64,000 nucleotides of DNA from Burkholderiales bacterium (GCA_020854035.1 JADZGE010000019.1:120938-184937); one strand, 5' to 3'; shown: positions 42,625 to 51,853, numbered from the stretch's first letter. Notes: generated from the letters alone by a model not told the origin. Numbers and translations are program-made.

Positions 42625-43854
42625 ATGATCCGCAAGCTGAGGACCCGGCGCGACGACCAGCAGTGGATGCTCGACCTCGCGCTCAACATGCGCGGGCGGG
42701 TGCAGAACTTCGAGCGCGACGACCTCGAGGTGCCCGCCGGCAAGCGCGCGCGCAACTACCGCATGTTGCCCAAGGTGTGGCGCGAGGCGGCGGTGCGCCA
42801 CGAGGCGCTCGCGCGGCGCGCGCACGCGATGGGGGCGAGGGAGACGGCGACCTACCACTACGACCATGCCATCGAGGCCTACCGGATGGCCCAGCACCCG
42901 ATCTATTTCGACGACCACCCGGTGAAGCTGGAGCTCTGCCGCAAGCTCGACGAGATGGTGGACCGCCGCTCGAAGGTGGCGAGCTATCCCATCGAGCGCG
43001 TCGAGGTGCCCTTCGACGGCGGCAAGACCATTTCGTGCCTGCTCCACCTGCTGCCGGACCGGCGCAAGGCGCCGGTGGTGATCTACGTCCCGGGCATGGA
43101 CCAGACGAAGGAAGTCTTTCCGAGGGCGTTCCACAACGTCGCGCTCTCGCGCGGCATGCACGTCATCGCGATCGACGGGCCGGGGCAGGGCAGCTCCAAC
43201 ATCCAGAAGATCCGCTCGGTGAAGGACAACTACGAGCGGGCGGGCGCAGCCGTCATCAGCCACCTCCTCAAGCGCCCCGAAGTGGACCCGAAGAAGATCG
43301 CCATCTACGGCATCAGCATGGGGAGCTACTGGTCGCTGCGGCTGTCGAGCTACGATCACCGGGCGGCGGCGGTGGTGAGCTCGGTCGCGTGCTTCAACCC
43401 GAACAACACGATCTTCACGCAGTCCTCCCCGCGCTTCAAGCAGATGTTCATGTACATGGCGGGCTACGAGAACGAGGAGAAGTTCGACGAGGAAGTGGCG
43501 AAGGGCATGACCGTGCGCGGCTGCCTCGGCAAGGTGAAGTGCCCGACGCTGCTCGTCACCGGCGAGTTCGATCCCCTCTGCCCGCTGGAGGACGCGGTCG
43601 AGGCCTACGGCGAGCTCAGGGTCCCGAAGGAGATGTGGGTGCTGGAGAACCAGTACCACCCGCTCTGGGGCACCGCCAATCTCGGCGGGCTCGACTGCCA
43701 CGACTACGTGATGGACTGGCTGAACCTCCTCTTTACCGGCAAGCGAACGCCGACGAAGCGCGGCGCCGTCAAGTACGTCCGCGAGCACGGCGACGGGCCG
43801 TGGGGCCGCTGCGACTGGACGCCGCCGGTGAAGGCGGGGCAGGCCTACTTCTAG
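42625..43854 (+). CDS. Alpha/beta hydrolase, FrsA/DUF1100-like
   Basis: A 409-residue alpha/beta hydrolase. An N-terminal helical extension (about 1-120) precedes the catalytic domain. Nucleophile motif GISMGS (about S231), Asp in TGEFDPLCPLED, and His in ENQYHPLWG form a plausible triad. The architecture resembles FrsA and the 2,6-dihydroxypseudooxynicotine hydrolase group that cuts C-C or ester bonds. A GGGAGGGACA site precedes the ATG. Substrate unknown. Confidence 0.85.
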   Translation: MIRKLRTRRDDQQWMLDLALNMRGRVQNFERDDLEVPAGKRARNYRMLPKVWREAAVRHEALARRAHAMGARETATYHYDHAIEAYRMAQHPIYFDDHPVKLELCRKLDEMVDRRSKVASYPIERVEVPFDGGKTISCLLHLLPDRRKAPVVIYVPGMDQTKEVFPRAFHNVALSRGMHVIAIDGPGQGSSNIQKIRSVKDNYERAGAAVISHLLKRPEVDPKKIAIYGISMGSYWSLRLSSYDHRAAAVVSSVACFNPNNTIFTQSSPRFKQMFMYMAGYENEEKFDEEVAKGMTVRGCLGKVKCPTLLVTGEFDPLCPLEDAVEAYGELRVPKEMWVLENQYHPLWGTANLGGLDCHDYVMDWLNLLFTGKRTPTKRGAVKYVREHGDGPWGRCDWTPPVKAGQAYF

Positions 43855-43988
43855 CGGAAGCGAAGCCCTCCGCGTCGCCTCCGGTGCCATCCCCGCCGAA
43901 GGGCCGACCTCGTGGGTAAAGCCCGGCCCCGGGCACGAGGGGAACGCTCGAGGCGCTCGCCGATGGGACGATACCAGCCGTCACCGCA

Positions 43989-44957
43989 TCACTTCGGGCT
44001 CATCCCCGCCGCGCGCACCGCTTTCGCCCACTGGGCCATCTCCGATTCGATCACCTTGCGGAACACCTCTGGCGAGTTGCCGACCGCCTCCACGCCGTCC
44101 GCGGCGAACCTGGCGCTTTCCGCCCTCAGCGTCGCCACCGCCGCGGCGTTGAGCCGCGCGATGATCGGCCGGGGCGTGCCTGCGGGCGCGAAGAGCCCAT
44201 ACCACTGCGTCACGTCGTAGCCCTTCACGCCGGCTTCGGCCACCGTCGGCATGTCCGGGAGCGCGATCGCGCGCGTCGCGGCAGTGGTGGCGAGCCCGCG
44301 CAGCCGGCCGCTCTTCACGTGGGCGAGCGACGAGAGCATGGTCGCGCAGGCGGCGGAGACCTGACCGCTCAGGAGATCGGCCATCGCGGGGCCGAAGCCC
44401 TTGTAGGGTATGTGGACCATCTTCGTGTTCGTCATCGTGAGGAACAGTTCCATCGCGAGGTGCGGGTTGGTGCCGGGGCCGGCCGAAGCGTAGTTCAACT
44501 CGCCGGGGCGCTGGCGGACGAACGCGATCAGCTCCCTGATGGATTTCACCGGGAGCGACGGATGCACGACCATGATGTTGGGCGCGGCGACCGCCTGCGT
44601 GATCGGCGCGAGGTCCTTCAGGAGGTCGTAGGGCAGGTTCCTGCTGATCGACGGCAGTATCGTGATCGTCGCGACACCCATGAGCAGCGTGTAGCCGTCC
44701 GGCTGGGCGCGTGCCGCGAGCTCGTTGCCGATGATGCCTCCCGCCCCGGCGCGGTTGTCGACGACGACGGGCTGCCCGAGCTCTTTCGTCAATCCCGGCA
44801 GCAGCCGCCGCGTCGTGATGTCGGTGCCGCCGCCGGGCGAGGAAGGCACGATGATGCGCACCGGGCGGGTCGGGTAGTCGCTCTGCGCGGCGGAGAGGAG
44901 CGGCAGGCAGGCGAGCAGGGAGACTATCAGCAGGCGCGATGGTCCGTGGATGGCCAT
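43989..44957 (-). CDS. Bug/TctC-family solute receptor (4 of 7)
   Basis: A 322-residue Bug receptor; signal peptide of about 22 residues (LLIVSLLACLPLLSAAQ), then YPTRPVRIIVPSSPGGGTDI and QPVVVDNRAGAGGIIGNE with QPDGYTLLMGVATITILPSI. Preceded by GGAGGAGAAG. It is downstream of the flavodoxin-like gene on the same strand, 63 bases away. Confidence 0.9.
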   Translation of the reverse strand: MAIHGPSRLLIVSLLACLPLLSAAQSDYPTRPVRIIVPSSPGGGTDITTRRLLPGLTKELGQPVVVDNRAGAGGIIGNELAARAQPDGYTLLMGVATITILPSISRNLPYDLLKDLAPITQAVAAPNIMVVHPSLPVKSIRELIAFVRQRPGELNYASAGPGTNPHLAMELFLTMTNTKMVHIPYKGFGPAMADLLSGQVSAACATMLSSLAHVKSGRLRGLATTAATRAIALPDMPTVAEAGVKGYDVTQWYGLFAPAGTPRPIIARLNAAAVATLRAESARFAADGVEAVGNSPEVFRKVIESEMAQWAKAVRAAGMSPK

Positions 44958-45020
44958 GGGCTTCTCCTCCTTGTTCGGGTGTTCCAGCCTGCGTGCGAGG
45001 CGCGCCCGCCGGCGAGGCCG

Positions 45021-45512
45021 CTAGAAAACGCCCAACGCGAGCCCGGCGGCGAGCGCCGCGCCGGTTTCCTCGCAACGCCTGAGGTCGTCCGCGCCTATCG
45101 TCTTCGGTGCGAGGATGGCCTCCGGCGTTTGCGCATGGGTGCAGACGATGAGCGGCTCGGCGACGCGCTTCAGCCGCCAGCCGGTCGCGATGCGCTCGAT
45201 CTGGCGCGCCGCGTTCCGCCCGTCGCTGCCGGCGCAGACGAGCGTCGCGTACGGCCGGCCCGCGATGCGCTCGAGCGCGGCGTAGTAGGTGCGATCGAAG
45301 AAGTCCTTCATGACGCCCGCGATGGCCGCGAGGTTCTCCGGCGTGACCCACAGGTAGCCGTCGGCGGCGAGCACGTCCTCGCCCCCCGCGGCGGCGGCAT
45401 GCAGCAGGCGCACCCGCGTGGCGGGCTCCGCCGCCGCGCCGGCGCGCGCGGCCTCCGCCATCTGGCGCGCGCCGCCGGTGACGGAGTGGAAGACGATGAG
45501 GAGCGTCTTCAA
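45021..45512 (-). CDS. Flavodoxin-like/NADPH-dependent FMN reductase-fold protein
   Basis: A 163-residue flavodoxin-fold protein. The phosphate-binding loop reads FHSVTGGARQMAEAA (a variant of SxTGxT lacking the last Thr) and the second FMN segment is YLWVTPENLAAIAGVMKDFF. Probably binds FMN. A CTT-rich site (AAGACGCTCC on the opposite side) is not informative. It sits between two Bug receptor genes on the same strand, so the three may be one transcript. Substrate unknown. Confidence 0.78.
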   Translation of the reverse strand: MKTLLIVFHSVTGGARQMAEAARAGAAAEPATRVRLLHAAAAGGEDVLAADGYLWVTPENLAAIAGVMKDFFDRTYYAALERIAGRPYATLVCAGSDGRNAARQIERIATGWRLKRVAEPLIVCTHAQTPEAILAPKTIGADDLRRCEETGAALAAGLALGVF

Positions 45513-45549
45513 GGAGGCGCAAGGATGAACGCGTCCTGCTTCACCCTTT

Positions 45550-46524
45550 TCATTCAGCCTTGACCCCCGCCGCCTTCGCCACGTTCGCCCACTTGACGAG
45601 CTCGCTCTTCACGTAGGCGGCGAACTCTCCCGGGGTATCGCCGACGGGCTCGGTGCCGTCGGCGACGAAGCGCTGCCGCACCTCGGGCAGGGCGAGCACG
45701 GCCGTGATCTCCGCGTGGAGCCGCTGCACGATCTCGCGTGGCACCTGCGCGGGGGCGGCCGCGCCGTACCATTGCAACGATTCGAATCCGGGCAGCCCGG
45801 CTTCCGCCACCGTCGGGATCCCGGGCGCGGCCGCGACGCGCTTGAGACTCGTGATCCCGAGTGGCCGCAGGCGCCCCGCCCGGACCTGCGGCATGCCGGT
45901 GAGGATCGTCGCCGCCATCACCGTGATCTGGCCGGCCACCATGTCGATCATCGCGGGCGCCATGCCCTTGTACGGGATGTGCGCCATCCGGAGGCCCGCG
46001 GTGTGGTTGAAGAGCTCCATCGTCATGTGGGGATAGGTACCGATGCCGGCGGAGGCGTAGTTCAATTGTCCCGGCCGCGCGCGCGCGAACGCGACGAGTT
46101 CCCGCACCGACTTCACCGGCAGCGAGGGGTGCACGACGACGATGCTGGTGGAGTCGATGATCCGGGTGATCGGCGCGAAGTCGCGGAGCGGATCGTACGG
46201 CACCTTCGAGTAGATCGCCGAGTTCAGCGCGAGCGTCGAGGGCGTGACGAGGATGGTGTAGCCGTCCGCGGGCGCGCGCGCGGCGAGCTCGATGCCGATC
46301 ATCGTGCCCGCGCCTGGCCGGTTGTCGATGACGATTTGCTGGCCGATCCGCTCCGCGAGCTTCGGCGCGAGGGTGCGTGCCACGATGTCGGTGCCGCCGC
46401 CCGCGGACGAGGGCACCACGACGCGAATCGCCCTGGCGGGATATCCGGCCTGCGCGCACGCGAGCGACGGGGCGGCGCAGAGCAACGCAGCACACGCCGC
46501 GCGCACTGCATGGTCGGCGTTCAT
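45550..46524 (-). CDS. Bug/TctC-family solute receptor (5 of 7)
   Basis: A 324-residue Bug receptor: signal peptide of about 25 residues ending LACA, YPARAIRVVVPSSAGGGTDI, QQIVIDNRPGAGTMIGIE, and ADGYTILVTPSTLALNSAIY. Starts at ATG 46524 after GGAGGATAC. Divergent from the SDR gene, 82 bases apart; the gap contains a GTGAC-rich spacer (GCGTGACGTGTGAAGGG). Confidence 0.9.
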   Translation of the reverse strand: MNADHAVRAACAALLCAAPSLACAQAGYPARAIRVVVPSSAGGGTDIVARTLAPKLAERIGQQIVIDNRPGAGTMIGIELAARAPADGYTILVTPSTLALNSAIYSKVPYDPLRDFAPITRIIDSTSIVVVHPSLPVKSVRELVAFARARPGQLNYASAGIGTYPHMTMELFNHTAGLRMAHIPYKGMAPAMIDMVAGQITVMAATILTGMPQVRAGRLRPLGITSLKRVAAAPGIPTVAEAGLPGFESLQWYGAAAPAQVPREIVQRLHAEITAVLALPEVRQRFVADGTEPVGDTPGEFAAYVKSELVKWANVAKAAGVKAE

Positions 46525-46606
46525 TGTGTATCCTCCTCCGCGCATATCATAAGCGATGGTGCGGCGTGACGGGTGCCGCGTGGCGCGTGACGTGTGAAGG
46601 GAGGCG

Positions 46607-47371
46607 ATGACCGTGGCCGAGGCAGGACGGCGCCTGGAGGGCAGGGTTGCGCTCGTGACGGGCGCGGTGCGCAGGAACGGGCGCGCCATCGCGCACGCGC
46701 TCGCGCGCGAGGGCGCGGCGATCGTGATCAATACCCGGCGCTCGCGCGACGAGGCGGAGGGGGTGCGCGCCGAGATCGCCGGGCGCGGCGGGCGGGCCAT
46801 GGTGTGCGTCGCCGACGTGACCGACGAACCGGCCGTCGAGGCGATGGTCACGGAGGCGGTCCGGCGCTTCGGCGGGCTGGACATCCTCGTCAACAACGCG
46901 GCCGACCGCGGGCTCGTGCCCTTCCTCGAGATGACGGCCGCCGAGTGGCGTCGCATCGTCGGCATCGCGCTCGACGGTACTTTCCTCTGCTCGCGCGCGG
47001 CGCTGCCGCACATGGTGGCGGCAGGCTGGGGCCGCATCGTGAATGTGAGCGGCATGAGCCACCACATGCCGACCTATTCGGGGCGCGCCCACGTCAGCGC
47101 CGCCAAGGCGGGAGTCGAGGGACTCACGCGCGCGCTCGCCGCGGAGTTCGCGAAGCGCGGCATCACGGTAAACTGCGTCTGTCCCGGCCGCATCGGCGGC
47201 GAGCGCGCGGCCAGTGCCGGCGCCATGCCCGACCCGGAGCTCGCCGTGCCGGTCGGCCACATGGGCGTCCCGGAGGACGTCGCCGGCGCGGTGCATTACC
47301 TGTGCCTGCCGGGCACGGGCTTCGTCACCGGGCACACGCTGCACGTGAACGGCGGCCAGTTCCTGCCGTGA
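46607..47371 (+). CDS. Short-chain dehydrogenase/reductase-fold protein with altered active site
   Basis: A 254-residue SDR. The nucleotide motif TGAVRRNG (TGxxxGxG-type variant), NNAADRG and NVSG (S148) are present. In the usual YxxxK motif the Lys is K167, but the Tyr position is Val163 with His162 just before (AHVSAAKAG). The enzyme may be inactive as an oxidoreductase or may use His in place of Tyr. An AAGGGAGGCG site precedes the ATG. Substrate unknown. Confidence 0.85.
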   Translation: MTVAEAGRRLEGRVALVTGAVRRNGRAIAHALAREGAAIVINTRRSRDEAEGVRAEIAGRGGRAMVCVADVTDEPAVEAMVTEAVRRFGGLDILVNNAADRGLVPFLEMTAAEWRRIVGIALDGTFLCSRAALPHMVAAGWGRIVNVSGMSHHMPTYSGRAHVSAAKAGVEGLTRALAAEFAKRGITVNCVCPGRIGGERAASAGAMPDPELAVPVGHMGVPEDVAGAVHYLCLPGTGFVTGHTLHVNGGQFLP

Positions 47372-47451
47372 CGGGGCCCCGCCGGCGAGACCCTTGCTCC
47401 GCGATCCCGGAGACTTCGCGTGCGACCGGTACCACGCGCCGGCGGCTGGAC

Positions 47452-47457
47452 TACAAT
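47452..47457 (+). promoter_or_regulatory. Possible -10 box for Bug receptor 6
   Basis: TACAAT at 47452-47457; transcription near 47464 would place the ATG at 47466 at or before the start site, supporting 47505 (after GAGGAGGG) as the true start of the receptor gene. Confidence 0.4.
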
Positions 47458-47504
47458 CGCCCATTATGCGGTCCGGTCCGTTCAAAACGAGGAGGGTCAG
47501 AAGC

Positions 47505-48488
47505 ATGAACGTCAGGAATGCGGGTCTTCTCGCCGCCGGGGCACTGCTCGCGGTCGCCGCCGCGCCCGTCCGCGCGCAGGCCGACGCCGCCGGCTATCCG
47601 TCGAAGCCGGTGCGGATCATCGTCGGTTTCGCCCCCGGCAGCTCGACGGACGTGACCGCGCGGATCTTCGCGCTGAAACTCGCCGAGATGTGGGGCGTCG
47701 GCGTGACCGTCGAGAATACGCCCGGCGCGGGCGGCACGGTCGGCGCCGCCCGGGCCGCGAAGGCCGCTCCCGACGGCTACACGCTCCAGTACGGCGCCAA
47801 CGGGGCCATGACCATTGCCCCGAGCCTGTTCACCAAGCTCCAGTACGACGCCGTGCGCGATTTCGCGCCGGTCTCGCAGGTGCTGTTGATGGGGAGTATC
47901 CTCGCCGTCCACAACTCGCTGCCGGTGAAGAGCATGAAGGAGCTGCTGGCGCTCGCGAGGGCGCGGCCGGGCGAACTCTCCTATGCGAGCCCGGGCACCG
48001 GCACGCCGCAGCACATCGGCTTCGAGCTGCTGAAGATCCTGGCGCACGTCGATATCACCCACGTGCCGTACAAGGGTGCCATCTTCACCGACGTGCTCGG
48101 CGGGCGCGTGCCGATCACGCTGCAGAACTTCGGGGCCATCCTGCCCACGATACGCGACGGCAAGCTGCGGGCGATCGCGCAGAGCTCGCTCAAACGCTCG
48201 CCGAGCATGCCGGATCTGCCGACCATCGCCGAATCGGGTTTCCCGGGCTTCGAGGCGGTCTCGTGGTTCAGCTTCCTCGTGCCAACCGGGACGCCCGCGC
48301 CCATCGTGAAGAAGGTCCACCAGGACGTCCTCAGGGTTCTCGGGCAGGCCGATGCGCGCGGCAGGTTCACCGAGCTCGGGCTCGACATCGTGGGCAACTC
48401 GCCCGCGGAGCTTGCGGCGATCATCAAGCAGGACATCGCCAAGTGGGGCAAGGTGATCCGGGACGCGGGCATCACCGCCACCAACTGA
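47505..48488 (+). CDS. Bug/TctC-family solute receptor (6 of 7)
   Basis: A 327-residue Bug receptor. Signal peptide about 24 residues (GLLAAGALLAVAAAPVRA), YPSKPVRIIVGFAPGSSTDV, GVGVTVENTPGAGGTVGA and PDGYTLQYGANGAMTIAPSL. ATG at 47505 after GAGGAGGG; an upstream in-frame ATG at 47466 lies before the signal peptide. The alpha/beta hydrolase gene follows 63 bases later on the same strand, so uptake and hydrolysis of one substrate may be linked. Confidence 0.9.
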   Translation: MNVRNAGLLAAGALLAVAAAPVRAQADAAGYPSKPVRIIVGFAPGSSTDVTARIFALKLAEMWGVGVTVENTPGAGGTVGAARAAKAAPDGYTLQYGANGAMTIAPSLFTKLQYDAVRDFAPVSQVLLMGSILAVHNSLPVKSMKELLALARARPGELSYASPGTGTPQHIGFELLKILAHVDITHVPYKGAIFTDVLGGRVPITLQNFGAILPTIRDGKLRAIAQSSLKRSPSMPDLPTIAESGFPGFEAVSWFSFLVPTGTPAPIVKKVHQDVLRVLGQADARGRFTELGLDIVGNSPAELAAIIKQDIAKWGKVIRDAGITATN

Positions 48489-48551
48489 CCACCGGGGCTT
48501 CACGCACTCGGGGTGCTACAGGAGGCGGTTCAAGATCAAGGGGAGGTTCCC

Positions 48552-49289
48552 ATGCCTACGATCGAGCATGACGGGGCGAGCATCTATTTCGAGGAGCACG
48601 GGCGGGGCTTCCCGATCCTCGCCTTCGCGCCGGCCGGCGTGATGTCCACCATCGCCGTCTGGAGCCAGCCGATGGCGCCGATCAAGCCCGTCATCGATTT
48701 CGCGGGTTACCGGGTGATCGTGATGGACCAGCGCAACGCCGGGGGCAAGTCGCGCGCGCCGATGAGCGAGCGGGACGGCTGGCATTCCTACACTTCCGAC
48801 CACGTCGCCGTCCTCGATCATCTGAAGATCGACCGGTGCCACCTCTTCGGGCAATGCATCGGCGGCTCGTTCATCGCGAATCTCATCGGGGCGCAGCCCG
48901 CCCGGGTGGTGGCGGCCGTCTGGGCGCAACCCATCGGGCGGGTGGGGCCGATGAAGCCGCGCCCGCCGCGCTTCAACGAGTGGATCAGCGGGCTCAAGGC
49001 GGACCACCCGGAGCTGACCGAGGCGATGGCGGACGCCATCTACCGCAACATGTACGAACGGGACTTCATCTACTGCGCGGACCGCGAGTTCGCGAGGAAC
49101 TGCACGACGCCCTCGCTTCTTCTCGCCGGCAACGACGACGCGCACCCGCGCCCGGTCTCGGACGAGCTGTCGCGGCTCCTGCCGAACGTCGAGTACATCA
49201 CCGAGTGGAAGGAAGGCGAGGCACTCGCGCGGGCGAAGGCGCGGGTGAAGGCGTTCCTGGCGAAGCACACGCCGGCGGCGGCCGCGTAG
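48552..49289 (+). CDS. Alpha/beta hydrolase with cysteine nucleophile
   Basis: A 245-residue alpha/beta hydrolase. The nucleophile motif reads GQCIGG, so Cys102 takes the place of the usual Ser, as in dienelactone hydrolases, though overall architecture is that of the classical hydrolase/haloperoxidase group. Asp appears in LLLAGNDDAHPRP and a His in the same loop. A GGGGAGGTTC site precedes the ATG. It may hydrolyse a lactone or thioester; substrate unknown. Confidence 0.82.
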   Translation: MPTIEHDGASIYFEEHGRGFPILAFAPAGVMSTIAVWSQPMAPIKPVIDFAGYRVIVMDQRNAGGKSRAPMSERDGWHSYTSDHVAVLDHLKIDRCHLFGQCIGGSFIANLIGAQPARVVAAVWAQPIGRVGPMKPRPPRFNEWISGLKADHPELTEAMADAIYRNMYERDFIYCADREFARNCTTPSLLLAGNDDAHPRPVSDELSRLLPNVEYITEWKEGEALARAKARVKAFLAKHTPAAAA

Positions 49290-49350
49290 CGTGTGCCGAA
49301 CCGCCCGCGGGAGTTGCTCCAACGCGGAAAGCGGCAGGGACCGGGAGCCG

Positions 49351-50343
49351 TCAGTCGAACTTCAATCCGGTGTGCGCGACGACCTTCTGCCAGCCCGCGA
49401 CGTCGCCCGTCAGGAATTCCGCGAACTGGGCGGGCGTGTGGGGCGCGAACTCGCCACCCACGTTGTTGACGACCCACGCCATGGTCTGCGGTTCGCTCAG
49501 CGCGCGCGAGATTTCGGCGTTGAGCCTGTTCACGACCGCCGCCGGCGTGCCGGCCGGCGCGAAGAGGCCCGTGAAGAGATAGGCCTCGACCTTGATTCCC
49601 GATTCCATCAGGGTCGGCACGTCGGGCAGCGCGGCTGATCGCTTCGCGCTCGTGACCGCCAGCGAGCGCACCTTCCCCTGCTTCACGAAGGGCTGCGGGT
49701 CGAGGAGATTCAGGACGCTGAAGCCGACTTCGCCCGAAGCGAGCGCGATCAACGTGGGCGCCGCCCCCTTGTAGGCCACCGGCACCGTTTTCACCCCGGC
49801 CGCCGCGCTGAACATCTCCGCGGCAAGGTGCGCGATGCTGCCCATGCCCACGGTCCCGAAGGTGACCTCGCCGGGACGCCGGGTGGCGAGCGCGACGAGT
49901 TCCTTCACGTTTCTTATCGGGAGCGACGCGGCGGAGACCAGGTAGAGCCCGCTGATCACGCAGCGGATCACCGGCGTGAAGGCACGGGGGCCGTCGTAGG
50001 GCAGCTTGCTGTAGAAAAATCCCGCCATGTAACTGCTCGACGAATGCATGATGAGCGTGTAGCCGTCGGGGGCGCTCTTCGCCACGATCGCGCCGGCTAT
50101 GGTGCCGGTCGCGCCGAGGCGATTCTCGACGAGGAAGTTCTGTCCCATGAGCGGGGTGAGCTTCTGCGCGACGAGGCGGGCGATGATGTCGGTGGACCCG
50201 CCGGCCGCGAATGGCACGACGATTCTCACCAGTCTTGCGGGATACTCCTGCGCCGCGGCGTTCGCCGCGAAGGCCGAGAGCAGGGCCGGCAGCATGCCGC
50301 GTAGAAGCTTTCCGGAAGACCTGGTGGATTTCGTCGCCGCCAT
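49351..50343 (-). CDS. Bug/TctC-family solute receptor (7 of 7)
   Basis: A 330-residue Bug receptor. Signal peptide of about 32 residues (GMLPALLSAFAANAAAQ), YPARLVRIVVPFAAGGSTDI, QNFLVENRLGATGTIAGA and PDGYTLIMHSSSSYMAGFFY. The loop reads GATG where the other six have GA(G/N)G-type turns. Start ATG 50343 after GGGAGGATGC. Divergent from the second acyl-CoA dehydrogenase-like gene by 277 bases. Confidence 0.9.
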   Translation of the reverse strand: MAATKSTRSSGKLLRGMLPALLSAFAANAAAQEYPARLVRIVVPFAAGGSTDIIARLVAQKLTPLMGQNFLVENRLGATGTIAGAIVAKSAPDGYTLIMHSSSSYMAGFFYSKLPYDGPRAFTPVIRCVISGLYLVSAASLPIRNVKELVALATRRPGEVTFGTVGMGSIAHLAAEMFSAAAGVKTVPVAYKGAAPTLIALASGEVGFSVLNLLDPQPFVKQGKVRSLAVTSAKRSAALPDVPTLMESGIKVEAYLFTGLFAPAGTPAAVVNRLNAEISRALSEPQTMAWVVNNVGGEFAPHTPAQFAEFLTGDVAGWQKVVAHTGLKFD

Positions 50344-50620
50344 CGCATCCTCCCACGGTATCGGTGCCCGTGCCGCCAGCATATGCGATTTCCCTCGATC
50401 TTTCCACCGTGCCGGGCGGCGGGGTACGAGGCGGCCGGCGTCCGAAGAAACGCGATGGCGCGTGCGCGACGAGGTCGGGCGGGGTCCATGGGGCCCCTCC
50501 CGTGATTGACGAGTCGCCCGGCGCGGCATAGATTGCGCGACGGGTCGAGGGGGTCGGGTCCGGACGGCGTGGATCGACGAGCCCGCGGCGGGCCATCCCC
50601 GGCAAGATGGAGGTGAGATC

Positions 50621-51835
50621 GTGTTCGACATTCGTTTGTCGCAGGAGCAGCGGCAGTTCCGGGCGCTCGCCCGCAAGTTCGCGCAGGAGGAAGTGAAGCC
50701 GCGGGCGATGGCGCTCGATCGCGAGCCGGAGTGGGAAAAGCGCGTTCCGTGGGAGCTGCTCAAGCGAGGCTCGCAGCTCGGGTTCCGCACGTTCGTCCTG
50801 CAGGAGGAGAACGGCGGCTCGGGCATGGCGGATCACCTGACCTCCTGCCTCGTCGCGGAGGAACTCGCCGCGGGAGAGCTCGGCACCGCCTATTACTTCA
50901 TGCTGACGGCGCGCCGCGCGCGCGACTGGTTCGAGCTGCGGATGACGCCGGAGCAGCGGGCCTACTTCGTGCCGAGGTTCGTCGCGGACGATCTCTATTT
51001 CACGACGGTCGCCATCCACGAGCCGGAGACGGATTTCGGCTTCGACTATTTCACGGAAACCCCGGACAGCGTGCGCCTCAGGACGCGCGCGGTCGAGCAG
51101 CCGGACGGCTCGTGGATCATCAACGGCGCCAAGGGCTACCAGACGGTCGGCTACCTCGCGAAGCTGATCCTGGTGCGGGCCCAGACGCCGGCCGGAGTGC
51201 AGTCCTTTCTCGTGGAGGGCGATTCGCAGGGCCTCACCCGCCGCCCGTTGTCAAAGCTCGGGCGGCGCGTCGGTGACAACGCCGCGGAGATCGTCTTCGA
51301 CAACGTGCGCGTGCCGCCGGGGCGCATACTGCCACGGGCGGCGAAGGGCCGCACCGACATGGGCACGCACCCGACGATCGCGGCGTTGACCCTCGGGCTG
51401 GGCCGCGCGGCCCTGGAGGAGACCCTGAAGTACACGCAGGAGCGCATCTCGGGCGGCAAGCCGATCATCCGGCATCAGGCGGTGGGCCTTGCGCTCGCGG
51501 AGATGGCGATGAATCTCGAGGCGGCGCGGCGGCTCGTCTGGACGGCCGCCTGGGTGAAGGACCATCAGGAGGCGATCGAGGACGGGAGCATCGAGGACCT
51601 GCCCTACGAGCACATGGCGACCGCCTTCACGGGAGCGGCCGTGCAGCGCCTGACCGAGCAGGCGCTGGAAATGTTCGGCGGCGCGGGCGTGATCCAGGGC
51701 ATGCCGATCGAGAAGTACGTGCGCGACGCGCACGTGCAGAAGCACGTCTCGTTTCCCGCCGTGTCTCGATTCAAGATCACCGAGGCGCTGGCGGGATTCG
51801 CGCGGAAAGTCCCGCCGTTTCACGGGGGCGACTAG
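50621..51835 (+). CDS. Acyl-CoA dehydrogenase-like flavoprotein, paralogue B
   Basis: A 404-residue ACAD-fold protein, close paralogue of the protein at 41035-42246. The same C-terminal position that carries the catalytic Glu in MCAD is Ser377 here (RDAHVQKHVSFPAVSRF), so both lack the normal base. GTG start at 50621 with a GGAGGTGAGATC site. A -10-like TAGATT lies near 50528. It is convergent with the CoA-transferase gene, so a CoA-ester substrate is plausible. Confidence 0.84.
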   Translation: MFDIRLSQEQRQFRALARKFAQEEVKPRAMALDREPEWEKRVPWELLKRGSQLGFRTFVLQEENGGSGMADHLTSCLVAEELAAGELGTAYYFMLTARRARDWFELRMTPEQRAYFVPRFVADDLYFTTVAIHEPETDFGFDYFTETPDSVRLRTRAVEQPDGSWIINGAKGYQTVGYLAKLILVRAQTPAGVQSFLVEGDSQGLTRRPLSKLGRRVGDNAAEIVFDNVRVPPGRILPRAAKGRTDMGTHPTIAALTLGLGRAALEETLKYTQERISGGKPIIRHQAVGLALAEMAMNLEAARRLVWTAAWVKDHQEAIEDGSIEDLPYEHMATAFTGAAVQRLTEQALEMFGGAGVIQGMPIEKYVRDAHVQKHVSFPAVSRFKITEALAGFARKVPPFHGGD

Positions 51836-51853
51836 CGGGGGTCGAACGAGGGG

